Shown here piece by piece: positions 25,277-33,904 of a stretch of 45,686 nucleotides of DNA (position 1 is the first letter of the stretch; each line of letters opens with the position of its first letter). Under the pieces are notes generated by a model. The model searched no databases. It was given only the letters and a program-made list of their open reading frames with translations, and was not told the origin of the DNA. The stretch is taken from contig JAEUGY010000020.1 of NCBI GenBank assembly GCA_016794625.1, positions 1 to 45,686 on the forward strand, written 5' to 3'. This DNA comes from Opitutaceae bacterium. GTDB taxonomy: Bacteria > Verrucomicrobiota > Verrucomicrobiia > Opitutales > Opitutaceae. The translations under genes were made by a program, and so were the position numbers.

Positions 25277-26644
25277 TCAGTTGCGCACGGACTGTTGGGT
25301 GGTGGTCTGGGCGTTTTCGGCCCGATAGGTTTTGCGCGTCACATTGTCCAGGCCGTCACGCTCCAGGCGGTCGGCTTCGGCGGCATTTGCCGTGACGATT
25401 TCCCGGACCGCGCTGTTGTGGTAGGTTTTGGCCATGCGTTCCAAATCCTGGTTGCGGGCGCGCAAGCGGCGGGCGGCTTCATCCCGACGCTGGGCGTCGA
25501 CCAGCACCACCGCCTCGTCTTTGGTGACCGCGGTGAGGTTCTTCGCGTAGTCGGTCTGGACCGAGAGATTGGCCGAGGCCACGACCTTGCGCTCGTCGGA
25601 CGCAAAGCGCACGGTCTGACGGGCCTGAAGGCGGCCCGAACTTCCCGCGATGGGATCGTCGAAAGTGACCTCGGCAGCGGCGAGCTCTCGTTCCCGGCCA
25701 TCCACGCCGCCGTCGATTTCCACCTCGAGCAAGGCGAACTTCTCCTGACCGCCATAAAGCTGATTGAGCGTCACTTCCACGGTCTGACCGCGAACCTCGC
25801 CGTCCCGTCCCACCAGACCCACGGGACGCACCCCGTTTGGCAGGGTGACGGTGATCACCACGCGGCGGGCCACGATGCTGAGGACTTCACCGATCTCGCG
25901 ACTGAAGATGTCTGGCAGGTCGCGGCTTGAGGCCACAAAATAGGTGTTGCCATCGCTGCGTCGCGCAAGCCGGGTCATGAGGTCCTCATTGAAGTCGAGA
26001 CCGACGCCGACCGTGGTGACTGAAATCCCTTCCTGCACCAGTCGTCCGCCCAGTCGGGCGAGTTCTTCCGGCGAGCTCGGTCCCACATTGGCCAGCCCGT
26101 CCGACAGCAGTATCAGTCGGTGCAGGTAACGGGAGTCGTCGGTGTGGTGGCGCAGTTCCGCCGCCCCTTGGGTGACGCCCGCATGCAGCGCGGTGCCGCC
26201 AAACGAGCGAATGGAGCGGATGATGTCCTCCAACTCGGCCCCATCCCCGACCCGGCGCGCCGGTATCAGGGTCTCCGCCGTGTTGTTGTAGACCACCAGG
26301 GAAAACAGATCATCCGGCGCGAGCCGGCGCACCGCTTCCAGAGCGGCTGCCCGGGCCTTTTCGATTTTCTCGCCGGACATCGAACCGGAGCGATCGATGA
26401 CCAACGCCAGATTGACGGGAGCCCGGCGATCGGGTCGTTCCAACCGGCGACCTTCCAGCGAAACTTTGAGAATGGCTCGTTCTCGCTGGCCCGCAGGAAG
26501 GACCGAGCGGTCGAGATGCAGGCTGAGGCGGATGGGATCAGAGGTGGCGGAACTCGCCGCAACGTTGGCCACGGAGCCAACGGACAAGGTGACGAGGAGG
26601 CCGGTGAGGGCCGCCCGGAGGGTGGTTTTGGGAAATCGATTCAT
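25277..26644 (-). CDS. exported von Willebrand A domain protein
   Basis: This is a predicted periplasmic or surface protein of 455 residues. The signal peptide is about residues 1-31 (MNRFPKTTLRAALTGLLVTLSVGSVANVAA). The vWA domain (about 76-255) has a complete metal-binding MIDAS: DRSGS at 84-88, Thr in FGGTALHAG and LLSDG. A beta-rich region (about 260-380) and a charged, probably helical C-terminal region follow. It resembles the YfbK-type vWA proteins but lacks their known partner genes here. The ATG at 26644 was preferred over a GTG at 26659 because the signal peptide begins properly there. No C-terminal sorting signal is present. It is first in an operon with a kinase and regulator, so it may be a regulon member or a signal-modifying accessory protein. 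Confidence 0.85.
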   Translation of the reverse strand: MNRFPKTTLRAALTGLLVTLSVGSVANVAASSATSDPIRLSLHLDRSVLPAGQRERAILKVSLEGRRLERPDRRAPVNLALVIDRSGSMSGEKIEKARAAALEAVRRLAPDDLFSLVVYNNTAETLIPARRVGDGAELEDIIRSIRSFGGTALHAGVTQGAAELRHHTDDSRYLHRLILLSDGLANVGPSSPEELARLGGRLVQEGISVTTVGVGLDFNEDLMTRLARRSDGNTYFVASSRDLPDIFSREIGEVLSIVARRVVITVTLPNGVRPVGLVGRDGEVRGQTVEVTLNQLYGGQEKFALLEVEIDGGVDGRERELAAAEVTFDDPIAGSSGRLQARQTVRFASDERKVVASANLSVQTDYAKNLTAVTKDEAVVLVDAQRRDEAARRLRARNQDLERMAKTYHNSAVREIVTANAAEADRLERDGLDNVTRKTYRAENAQTTTQQSVRN

Positions 26645-26673
26645 CGCCCTCGATTTCACCAGAAAACCGACCC

Positions 26674-26717
26674 GGAGTTGTCACGGGTCGGTCAGCGCCT
26701 TGTCAGGGAATTGTCAG
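26674..26717 (-). promoter_or_regulatory. four tandem 11-bp repeats, likely OmpR-family regulator binding site
   Basis: Reading on the minus strand, the units are CTGACAATTCC (26717-26707), CTGACAAGGCG (26706-26696), CTGACCGACCC (26695-26685) and GTGACAACTCC (26684-26674). TGAC recurs exactly every 11 bases and TGACAA occurs in three of the four. Head-to-tail 11-bp units are how PhoB/OmpR-family regulators bind, one subunit per unit. The array ends 29 bases before the vWA gene, whose operon encodes an OmpR-family regulator, so autoregulation is the simplest reading. Confidence 0.72.
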
Positions 26718-26753
26718 GCCCGGTTTCGCCCGGTCCTGGGCGGAGCTGCTGTC

Positions 26754-28106
26754 TCAGACTTCCCAGCCTTTGGTCGTGCGTTCGCGAGCCAGCCACTTGG
26801 AGTTGCCGCCACTGACGAACCGGTTCTTGGCCGGATTCCACTTGGCGTTGGCGCCGTAGTGATAGGCGAAATTCATGAGATGGCAGGCGATCACGCTGCT
26901 TGCACCGATCGCCACATCACAGATGGGCCGTTGACGCGATTTGACCGCATTCACGAAGTCCTGGAAGTGACTCGAACTTTCGTAGAGCTTAACCTTGGCG
27001 TCGGCGAGGAACTCCCGCTGCGTCAGGATCACTTCCCGGTCGAGGGACGTCGTTTTGTCGACCTCCTTGTCCCAGAATTTGTGCACGGTCTTTTGGTCGA
27101 GAATGAACTCGAACTTGCCGCGATTGACATGGATCTCCCCTTCGGTGCCGTAAAAAGAAACCCCGCGTCCGCGGATGTGCGTGAGGACCGTACCGTCGGC
27201 GTAGATCAACTGCGCGCCGCGTTTCGCGGTTTCCCAGTTCTGGGGGGCGCGAATCTCGACCGGACCGCTTTCGTCCGCGTTGAGCGCCCACTGGGCGATG
27301 TCGATATGGTGGGCGCCCCAGTCGGTGATCATCCCGCCGCCGAACTCCCACGTGTTTCTCCAGTGGGGGAAGTGTTTGTGCACTCCGCGGGGGCTGAGGT
27401 AGGGGCTGTAGCCGACGAGCGGACCCGGACCACACCACAGCTTCCAATCCAGGCCGGGTTCCATCGCTTCCACCGGTTCGGCATAGGGTTTGGCCGGGTC
27501 GCCAAAGGAAACATTGATCGCACTGACTTTGCCGATGACCCCGTTGCGGACCAGCTCGGCCGCCACGCGGAATTCCTTGGACGAGCGCTGCTGGGAGCCG
27601 GTTTGGAATACGCGCTGGGTGGAGCGCACCGCTTTGACCAGCTCGACCGCTTCGCGCACACTGTAGGTCAGCGGTTTTTCGCAATAGACATCCTTGCCGG
27701 CTTTCACCGCCGCGATCGCAATGTAGGCATGCCAGTGGTCGGGCGTGGCGATCACCGCGATGTCGATATCCTTCCGGGCCAGGAGTTCGCGGAAGTCATT
27801 GTAGGCGTCGCACCCCTTGTACTCGGTCCCGGTCTTGGCCGCATAGAAGTCGTTCACCCGTTTCTTGGTGTACTCGCGGCGGGTGGTATCGACATCGCAG
27901 ACAGCCACGACTTGAACGTCATCCCGATTGAGGAAATTGCCGAGATGTCCGTTCATCTGGTGTCCCATTCCGATGCATCCGATGGTGAGTCGTTTGCTCG
28001 GAGCACTTGCTTGAGACCACACTCGTCCGGGGAGAATGAGGGGCGCGGCAATGAGCAAGGCAGACTGTTGAAGGAAGCGACGGCGGGAGGCGGGTGCGAG
28101 CGACAT
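26754..28106 (-). CDS. Tat-exported Gfo/Idh/MocA-family oxidoreductase
   Basis: This is an NAD(P)-dependent sugar oxidoreductase-like protein of 450 residues. It starts with a twin-arginine signal (SRRRFLQQSALLIAAPLIL, about residues 8-26), so it is folded with cofactor and then exported to the periplasm. The Rossmann motif is GCIGMGHQMNGH. The family's cofactor/catalytic motif CEKPLT and the downstream GGGMITDWGAHHIDIAQWAL (H/D signature) are present. The C-terminal alpha/beta domain ends with a basic segment. I chose the ATG at 28106 because the Tat signal starts there; an upstream in-frame start at 28157 adds 17 residues. A small hairpin ends just before the ATG. The substrate is unknown. 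Exported paralogues are abundant in Verrucomicrobiota and Planctomycetota. Confidence 0.9.
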   Translation of the reverse strand: MSLAPASRRRFLQQSALLIAAPLILPGRVWSQASAPSKRLTIGCIGMGHQMNGHLGNFLNRDDVQVVAVCDVDTTRREYTKKRVNDFYAAKTGTEYKGCDAYNDFRELLARKDIDIAVIATPDHWHAYIAIAAVKAGKDVYCEKPLTYSVREAVELVKAVRSTQRVFQTGSQQRSSKEFRVAAELVRNGVIGKVSAINVSFGDPAKPYAEPVEAMEPGLDWKLWCGPGPLVGYSPYLSPRGVHKHFPHWRNTWEFGGGMITDWGAHHIDIAQWALNADESGPVEIRAPQNWETAKRGAQLIYADGTVLTHIRGRGVSFYGTEGEIHVNRGKFEFILDQKTVHKFWDKEVDKTTSLDREVILTQREFLADAKVKLYESSSHFQDFVNAVKSRQRPICDVAIGASSVIACHLMNFAYHYGANAKWNPAKNRFVSGGNSKWLARERTTKGWEV

Positions 28107-28184
28107 AGAGGAGTCGTGGGGTGCCCGACTCTGGCGTGCTTTTAACGTCGGTGGCAAGACTCCGCACGTGGCGGAACGCGGATG

Positions 28185-31100
28185 TCAGCCGTGCGCCTCC
28201 TTGGCGCGCCTCTGCAGAGCCCGTTCCACTGCCCGGGCCAACGCTTCCCGGGTCGGGGGTTTGGGGAGGATCTCATAGAGTCCCAGCGCCTTGAGTCGTT
28301 CCTCCGTCCAATCGGCGGAATATCCGGTCGTGAGGATGATCGGCAGGCCCGGGCTGATCTTGAAGAGCTCCTGGGCGAGATCGATACCGGTCAATCCCGG
28401 CATGGTCAGGTCTGTCACCACGACGCGGAAACGATCCGGTTGGGCGCGTACGAGGTCCAGTGCCTCTTGCGCATCGGTGGTAGCGTAGGGGGTGTAGCCG
28501 AGTGACTCCAGCAGGCGTGACGCGAGCCTTACCAGGAAGGCCTCGTCGTCGACGAACAGAACAGCCTCGCCCTGTCCCCGGTTCACCTGCGAATCGATGG
28601 AGTCCGCATCGTGGCGACCGGCCTCATGGGCGGGAAAATAGAGTTCAAAGCAGGACCCTTGTCCTGGCTGACTGGTGACGCGGATGTGCCCTCCGTGGTT
28701 CTGCATGATCCCGTGGACGGCGGACAGGCCCAGACCGGTACCCTCGCCCCGGGGCTTGGTGGTGAAGAACGGTTCGAAGATGCGCTCGAGGGTTTGCGGC
28801 GTCATGCCGTGGCCGGTGTCGCGCACAGAGACACAGCAGTAGTCGCCCGGCGACATGCGATCGACGGGAGGCCGGGCATCGTCGGCGATCCGTGTGCGCT
28901 TCACCGTGATCTGCAGGCGTCCGGGCTTGTCCTTCATGGCGTGCCAGGCGTTGGTCGCCAGATTCATGACAATCTGGTGTACTTGGGTGGGATCGGCGAG
29001 CACCGCCGGTGCCTCCTGGTCGAGCTCAGTTGCGACGTCGATCGTCGTAGGAATGGTGGGACGCAGCAGCCGGAGCGCTTCGCTCACGACATAGTGAAGA
29101 AAGATGGGTCTGCGCTGGGCGTCTTCCTGGCGGCTGAACGCCATGATCTGGCGGATCAGGTCGGCGGCGCGCATGCCCCCGGACAGGGCCGCGTCGAGGT
29201 AGTCCTTGAGCTCGTCGTTGTCGCCGGCCGTGAGCCGGGCCAGTTCCAAGTATCCGTTGATGCCTGTCAGTATGTTGTTGAAATCGTGGGCGATGCCGCC
29301 GGCCAGGGTCCCGATCGCTTCGATCTTCTGCGCCTGCAGAAACTGCGCGGCGAGCCGTTTTCGCTCGGTGACATCGCGTCCGATGCCCACAACACTGGTC
29401 CGCCCGCCGGCACCTTGACGCGTCGACGAGAATTCCACCGTCGCTGTGCTGCCGTCCTTCTTTCTAATCTGGATTTCGAAGGGGTCCGTGCGCTCGCCCT
29501 GCAGGACGCGGAGGAATTGCGCGCCTGCGCGGTCGCGATCACTCGTGTCGACGAGAGGCCAGAACAGTTTTCCGATCCATTCGCCGCACGCGTATCCGGT
29601 GATGGTCTCAAAGGCCGGATTGAGTGAGGTGATCAGTCCGTCTTCCCGCAGTGTGAACACCGCATCTCGCACATCGTCGATCAGGCGTCGGTATCGCTCC
29701 TCGCTTTCCCGCAACGCGGCTTCGGCCTCGCGGCGCACGGTGATGTCTTCGGCGATCCCGGCGATGCGATAAACCCGGCCGTCTCCGTCGCGAATCGGAA
29801 AGGCGCGATCCCGGATCCAGCGGAGCGTGCCGTCCGTCCGCACGATCCGGTAGACTTCATCGTAGGTGCCCAGGACCTGTTTTTCTTCGGCCGCGGTGAG
29901 AACCCGACTACGGTCCTCCGGATGGATGGCGTCGATCCACGTGCGGGGATTGGCATGGAGACTGGTGCAGCTCCGAAGCCAGATTCGTTCGTAGGCGGGA
30001 CTGATGAAAAGCATCTCGCTCTTGGTCGGATCCGTGATCCAGAGGACTTCCTCGATGTTCTCGGCCAGCTGACGGAACCGGGTCTCGCTTTCGCGCAGTG
30101 CGTTCTCGGCGTGTTTGCGCTCCGTAATGTCAGAAACCACGACGATGACTCCGACAATGGCGCCTCTGGCATCCCGGAGCGGTGAGGCCTTGCTCGCGAT
30201 CCAACGTCCGGGCTGGTCGGGCTGTGGAAGCACAAATTGATCCTCAGAATGAGCGACTTCCCCCGCGAGCGCGCGGTGCAGACGCGCTTGGAGGGGCGCT
30301 GCACGCTCTGCGGGCAGCACGTCAGCTGGGGTCTTTCCTATCACGGCGGGCGCCGCAAGCTGCGTCATTTCCTCCATGCAAGGATTGAAAACGCGGTAGC
30401 GAAGATCCCGATCAAAGACGGCGACGCCCTCGCGGGCGCCAGCGATGATCTGGCGACTGAACTCGACCGATTCCTGCAGTTCGGCGAGGGCGCGGCTCAG
30501 ATCCTCGTGCTTTTTCTCCAGTTTCGCCACGAGTGCTTCGTTGTACTGTTTGATCACTCCCATCTCGTCGTCGACAACGGGAACGGTGCTCCGGGCGCTG
30601 CCCGCCTTGATGGCGTTGCGTATCGTGGCGACCACGACCGGCGCGGGCGACGGTTTGACCAGATAGTGGTCAGCTCCGACCTTGGCGGCCAGCGCTTTGT
30701 CGGCGGACGAGCTGTAGGTGCTCGTGTAAACGATGAACGGCAGCGACTTCAGGCGGTGGTTGCGCCGGATTTCCATGCAGAGGCGGAACCCGTCGATGTT
30801 CGGCATGAGCACATCCGAGATGACTGCGTCGACCGGTTCGCGTTCAAGAATGGCAAGCGCCTCGAGCCCGTCGGACGACTCACTGACCCGAAAGCCGTCG
30901 GCTTCAAGGATGTCGCGCAACAGCAGACGATTGGGGGCAAAGTCGTCGGCGATCAAGATATGCTCGGTGCTGGTCCGGGAGGAGGTCACCGGGACCGGGG
31001 AGAGGGCTGGGTTGACGTCGGCGCGGGAGGAAATGGGTCGCTTGAGCAAGCGCGCGATCGTCTGGATAAGAGCGGTCGCATCGATGGGCTTCGTCACGTA

Positions 31101-31406
31101 GGCGTCGCAACCGGCGGCAAACACGCGCTCGTCGTCACCCTTCATGGCCGAGGCCGTGACGGCGGCGATGGGAATGGAGCGCGTACGTGGATCCGCCTTT
31201 AGCTGCCGCGTGAACGCCAATCCATCCATGCCGGGCAGTCCAATGTCCATCAGGATGAGATCGGGATGCATCCGGTCCAGAACGGACTGAGCACTCGGCG
31301 CGTCGGACGCGGGCTCGACCATGTAGCCTTCCCAGGTCAGTACCTCGGTGATGAGCAGGAGATTGGTGGGATTGTCATCCACCACGAGAATTACCGGCGG
31401 GGTCAT
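28185..31406 (-). CDS. soluble hybrid histidine kinase with REC-REC-PAS-PAS-PAS-HK-REC architecture
   Basis: This is a cytoplasmic signalling protein of 1073 residues without membrane segments. The first receiver (about 5-120) has acceptor D54 and TKP. The second (about 148-265) has D198 and VKP. A coiled linker and three PAS domains follow (about 315-430, 440-560, 570-685). The kinase core has the NtrB-like H-box GGIAHDFNN with H707, and N/G boxes ending in GEGTGLGLSAVHGI. The C-terminal receiver (about 950-1065) carries VVVTDLTMPG and a final LPKPP. The two N-terminal receivers mean it can accept phosphate from other kinases before signalling. Its ATG overlaps the stop of the upstream membrane PAS kinase by 4 bases, so the two likely work together. 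No DNA-binding output gene lies beside them. Confidence 0.92.
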   Translation of the reverse strand: MTPPVILVVDDNPTNLLLITEVLTWEGYMVEPASDAPSAQSVLDRMHPDLILMDIGLPGMDGLAFTRQLKADPRTRSIPIAAVTASAMKGDDERVFAAGCDAYVTKPIDATALIQTIARLLKRPISSRADVNPALSPVPVTSSRTSTEHILIADDFAPNRLLLRDILEADGFRVSESSDGLEALAILEREPVDAVISDVLMPNIDGFRLCMEIRRNHRLKSLPFIVYTSTYSSSADKALAAKVGADHYLVKPSPAPVVVATIRNAIKAGSARSTVPVVDDEMGVIKQYNEALVAKLEKKHEDLSRALAELQESVEFSRQIIAGAREGVAVFDRDLRYRVFNPCMEEMTQLAAPAVIGKTPADVLPAERAAPLQARLHRALAGEVAHSEDQFVLPQPDQPGRWIASKASPLRDARGAIVGVIVVVSDITERKHAENALRESETRFRQLAENIEEVLWITDPTKSEMLFISPAYERIWLRSCTSLHANPRTWIDAIHPEDRSRVLTAAEEKQVLGTYDEVYRIVRTDGTLRWIRDRAFPIRDGDGRVYRIAGIAEDITVRREAEAALRESEERYRRLIDDVRDAVFTLREDGLITSLNPAFETITGYACGEWIGKLFWPLVDTSDRDRAGAQFLRVLQGERTDPFEIQIRKKDGSTATVEFSSTRQGAGGRTSVVGIGRDVTERKRLAAQFLQAQKIEAIGTLAGGIAHDFNNILTGINGYLELARLTAGDNDELKDYLDAALSGGMRAADLIRQIMAFSRQEDAQRRPIFLHYVVSEALRLLRPTIPTTIDVATELDQEAPAVLADPTQVHQIVMNLATNAWHAMKDKPGRLQITVKRTRIADDARPPVDRMSPGDYCCVSVRDTGHGMTPQTLERIFEPFFTTKPRGEGTGLGLSAVHGIMQNHGGHIRVTSQPGQGSCFELYFPAHEAGRHDADSIDSQVNRGQGEAVLFVDDEAFLVRLASRLLESLGYTPYATTDAQEALDLVRAQPDRFRVVVTDLTMPGLTGIDLAQELFKISPGLPIILTTGYSADWTEERLKALGLYEILPKPPTREALARAVERALQRRAKEAHG

Positions 31407-32821
31407 GGGGATGAGATCGGTAGTTCCACGATAAATGTGGTGCCTACTCCGACTTTGCTGGTGAAGGTGATGGTGCCGCCCTGGAACTCGACGATCTTGC
31501 GGGTCAGGGCCAGACCGAGTCCAGTACCTTGATACCGGCGATTGACCCCGGAGTCGAGTTGCTGGAACTCGACGAAGAGCTTTGGAAAATCTTCCGCCTT
31601 GATGCCAATGCCAGTGTCCCGCACCTCGAGATGAAGTCGTCCTTCGGCGTTGTGTGCGCCATGGATCTCGACATGACCTTGGGGCGGAGTGAACTTGATC
31701 GCGTTGGAGACGAGGTTGTAGAGCACCTGGACCAGGCGTCGCCGGTCCAGGGTGACCATCAGGGGATCAGGCGAGAGGTGGCGGCTGACGGTGAGGTGTT
31801 TCTGTTCCGACAGCATGCTGAGGGAGGCGCATACCTCATCGACCAACGTCTGAACGGGAAAACGCTCGGGAAAGAGTTCCACCTTGCCCGCCTCCACCTT
31901 GGAAAGGTCCAGCACATCATTGATGAGGTGGAGCAGGTGTCTGCCGCTCGCGAGGACTTCGCCGAGGTATTGGTTCTGTTTGGCTGTCAGTGGCCCCGGG
32001 CGTCCAGCCACGAGCAGTTCGGTGAAACCGATGATGCCATTGAGAGGGGTGCGCAGCTCGTGCGACATGGTGGCCAGAAACTCGCTTTTCAGTCGATCCG
32101 CCGACTCGGCGCGTTCCTTGGCTGCCTGAAGCTCCGCCGTTCTGCGCGCCACTTTGAGTTCGAGGTCGTCGTGCGCTTCCCGCAGCGCCTGTTCGGCTTC
32201 CTTGCGCTCGGTGATGTCGGCGCGGATGGCCACGTACTGTCGCGGTTTACCCTGCTCGTCGAGGAAGGGAACGATCGTCGTGGCCACCCAGTAGTAGGAT
32301 CCGGTCTTGGCTCGGTTTCGGATTTCCCCGTTCCAAACCCGTCCCCGGCCGATCGTTCCCCAAAGGTCGCGGATGAACGCCTTTGAGTGGTAACCCGAGT
32401 TGATGATGCGGTGGTCCTGCCCGATCAATTCCTCCCGGGTATAGTGGGAGATCGCACAGAACTTGTCGTTGACGAAGGTGATCCGGCCCTGTGGGTCGGT
32501 GATGGCGACAATCGCGTGTTCATCGAGTGCGGTTTTCAGGTCCTCCACCTCCTTCAAGGTCGCCCGGAGTGTATCAGACGTCTGGAGACTCTGCCCGCGC
32601 ATGCGGTCCATCTCGGCCCAACTGAAGACGCCTGCGGCCGCGAGGATCAGGACGGTACCGGTGGAAAAGAACAACAGCCCCCAGAGGTCGCCCGACCACG
32701 CCGGGTGTTGACCCAAGCTGAGCGAACCGGCGACCGACGCCAAACCCACGCAGCCAATCAACAGGGAGCGATTGCGCCCTGGACGTACAATGAAGGCCGG
32801 TCGTGGGGGTCGCGGCTGCAT
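31403..32821 (-). CDS. membrane PAS-domain histidine kinase
   Basis: This is a histidine kinase of 472 residues. Two membrane helices (about 18-37 and 46-68) leave almost no periplasmic loop, so sensing is probably internal. A PAS domain (about 95-205, with ITDPQGRITFVNDKFCAISHYTREELIG) ends in the PAC-type ADITERKEAEQAL. A coiled coil (about 208-245) leads to the HisKA domain with H254 in MSHELRTPLNGI. The ATPase domain has NLVSNAIKF, DTGIGI, and GTGLGLALT. It lacks its own receiver. The downstream hybrid kinase overlaps it by 4 bases and supplies three receivers. The divergent SDR gene starts 210 bases upstream; that spacer contains no clear repeats beyond CTTGAAATTCGAG (32970-32982), an imperfect palindrome. 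Confidence 0.92.
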   Translation of the reverse strand: MQPRPPRPAFIVRPGRNRSLLIGCVGLASVAGSLSLGQHPAWSGDLWGLLFFSTGTVLILAAAGVFSWAEMDRMRGQSLQTSDTLRATLKEVEDLKTALDEHAIVAITDPQGRITFVNDKFCAISHYTREELIGQDHRIINSGYHSKAFIRDLWGTIGRGRVWNGEIRNRAKTGSYYWVATTIVPFLDEQGKPRQYVAIRADITERKEAEQALREAHDDLELKVARRTAELQAAKERAESADRLKSEFLATMSHELRTPLNGIIGFTELLVAGRPGPLTAKQNQYLGEVLASGRHLLHLINDVLDLSKVEAGKVELFPERFPVQTLVDEVCASLSMLSEQKHLTVSRHLSPDPLMVTLDRRRLVQVLYNLVSNAIKFTPPQGHVEIHGAHNAEGRLHLEVRDTGIGIKAEDFPKLFVEFQQLDSGVNRRYQGTGLGLALTRKIVEFQGGTITFTSKVGVGTTFIVELPISSP

Positions 32822-33031
32822 CGTTGGGGGTCAGATTGGGTTCCTACCCCAGCGACAGTTTCGCGCTCCCGCAGTCATTGGGCAACTGCAATTATCTTGA
32901 GGATCCCTAGGCTCTGGGTCTGCTGATGACGTTCTCTCCTCGCGAGTTCGGCAAAACTGAGCGGTCGGTCTTGAAATTCGAGGGTCGTTTTCCGGGCCAG
33001 ACCTGTTTGTTTGGCCCTCACAACGCTGACT

Positions 33032-33904
33032 ATGAAGATTGTCGTCACGGGAGCGGCCGGGAGGTTGGGACGGGAAACCGTGAACGAGTTGATGCTGGCC
33101 GGGCACGAGGTTCGTGGTTTGGACGTGGCATCGGTCGATGCCGGGTCTCCAGTGCTCTGCCATCCGGTTAACCTGCTGGATGCCGAATCCACGGCGACCC
33201 ATGTGCAGGGTGCCGAGGCGGTCGTTCACCTGGGAAACCATACCACCTCGTACGGGTTGCCGGCGCGAAAAGTCTTCAACGAAAACGTGGCGATGAACTT
33301 CAACGTGCTGGAGGCGGCACGAGAGGCGGGGGCGCGCCGTGTTGTGTTTGCGAGTTCCGTGCAGGTCATCCGCGGAGAGCGTTGGGCGCGTGAGGGCAAA
33401 CCGAGCGGACTGTCGCGTCTACCGTTGGATGGAGACATGCCGGCGACACCCACGAATCCCTACGCCTTGTCAAAGGCGGTCGGGGAGTCCCAGCTTCGTT
33501 ATGCTGCGGAAAATTTTGGTCTGATCACGGTGGCTTTGAGATTTCCGGCCTTGATGTCGGATCTCTCCCGGCTCGCGCAGGACGAACCCCACGCCGATGC
33601 CCTGCTGGACGAGGCGTTCACCTGGCTGAGTTACTGGGATGCGGCCCGCTGCATCCGGCTTTGCCTTGAAATTCCGTTGATTGGATACCGGTGCTACTTT
33701 CCCGCGCATCCGCGGCCGTGGGTGCGTCAGCCGGTGGAACAGCTCCGCCGTCGCTACTTTCCCGATGTGCCGGTCAGTGTCCCGCTGCCGTTGGTTTCCT
33801 TCGTCGACGTCAGTCGGCTCGAGCGCGAGCTGGGATGGACGGCGCTCGACGACGGATTCGGCCACCGGGAGGCTTCACCGCCTCGCGGGGCTCGTCTCAG
33901 TTGA
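33032..33904 (+). CDS. NAD(P)-dependent epimerase/dehydratase-type SDR
   Basis: This is an extended short-chain dehydrogenase of 290 residues, somewhat shorter than most sugar-nucleotide epimerases. It begins directly with the nucleotide-binding motif VTGAAGRLGRETV (GxxGxxG). The active-site Ser is in FASSVQVIRG and the catalytic YxxxK is in NPYALSKAVGES. The ATG at 33032 was chosen over an upstream in-frame start at 33011 because the Rossmann strand begins there. Possible substrates are sugar-nucleotides or free uronic acids, as in uronate dehydrogenases of similar length. It is a single gene, divergent from the PAS kinase. Its 3' end overlaps the convergent hydroxyacid dehydrogenase gene by 8 bases. 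Confidence 0.85.
   Translation: MKIVVTGAAGRLGRETVNELMLAGHEVRGLDVASVDAGSPVLCHPVNLLDAESTATHVQGAEAVVHLGNHTTSYGLPARKVFNENVAMNFNVLEAAREAGARRVVFASSVQVIRGERWAREGKPSGLSRLPLDGDMPATPTNPYALSKAVGESQLRYAAENFGLITVALRFPALMSDLSRLAQDEPHADALLDEAFTWLSYWDAARCIRLCLEIPLIGYRCYFPAHPRPWVRQPVEQLRRRYFPDVPVSVPLPLVSFVDVSRLERELGWTALDDGFGHREASPPRGARLS

Noticed and set aside
26397-28145. 582-codon open frame on the plus strand
   Set aside because: It is antisense to the vWA and Gfo/Idh genes, both of which have clear motifs. No domain or signal is visible in the antisense product.
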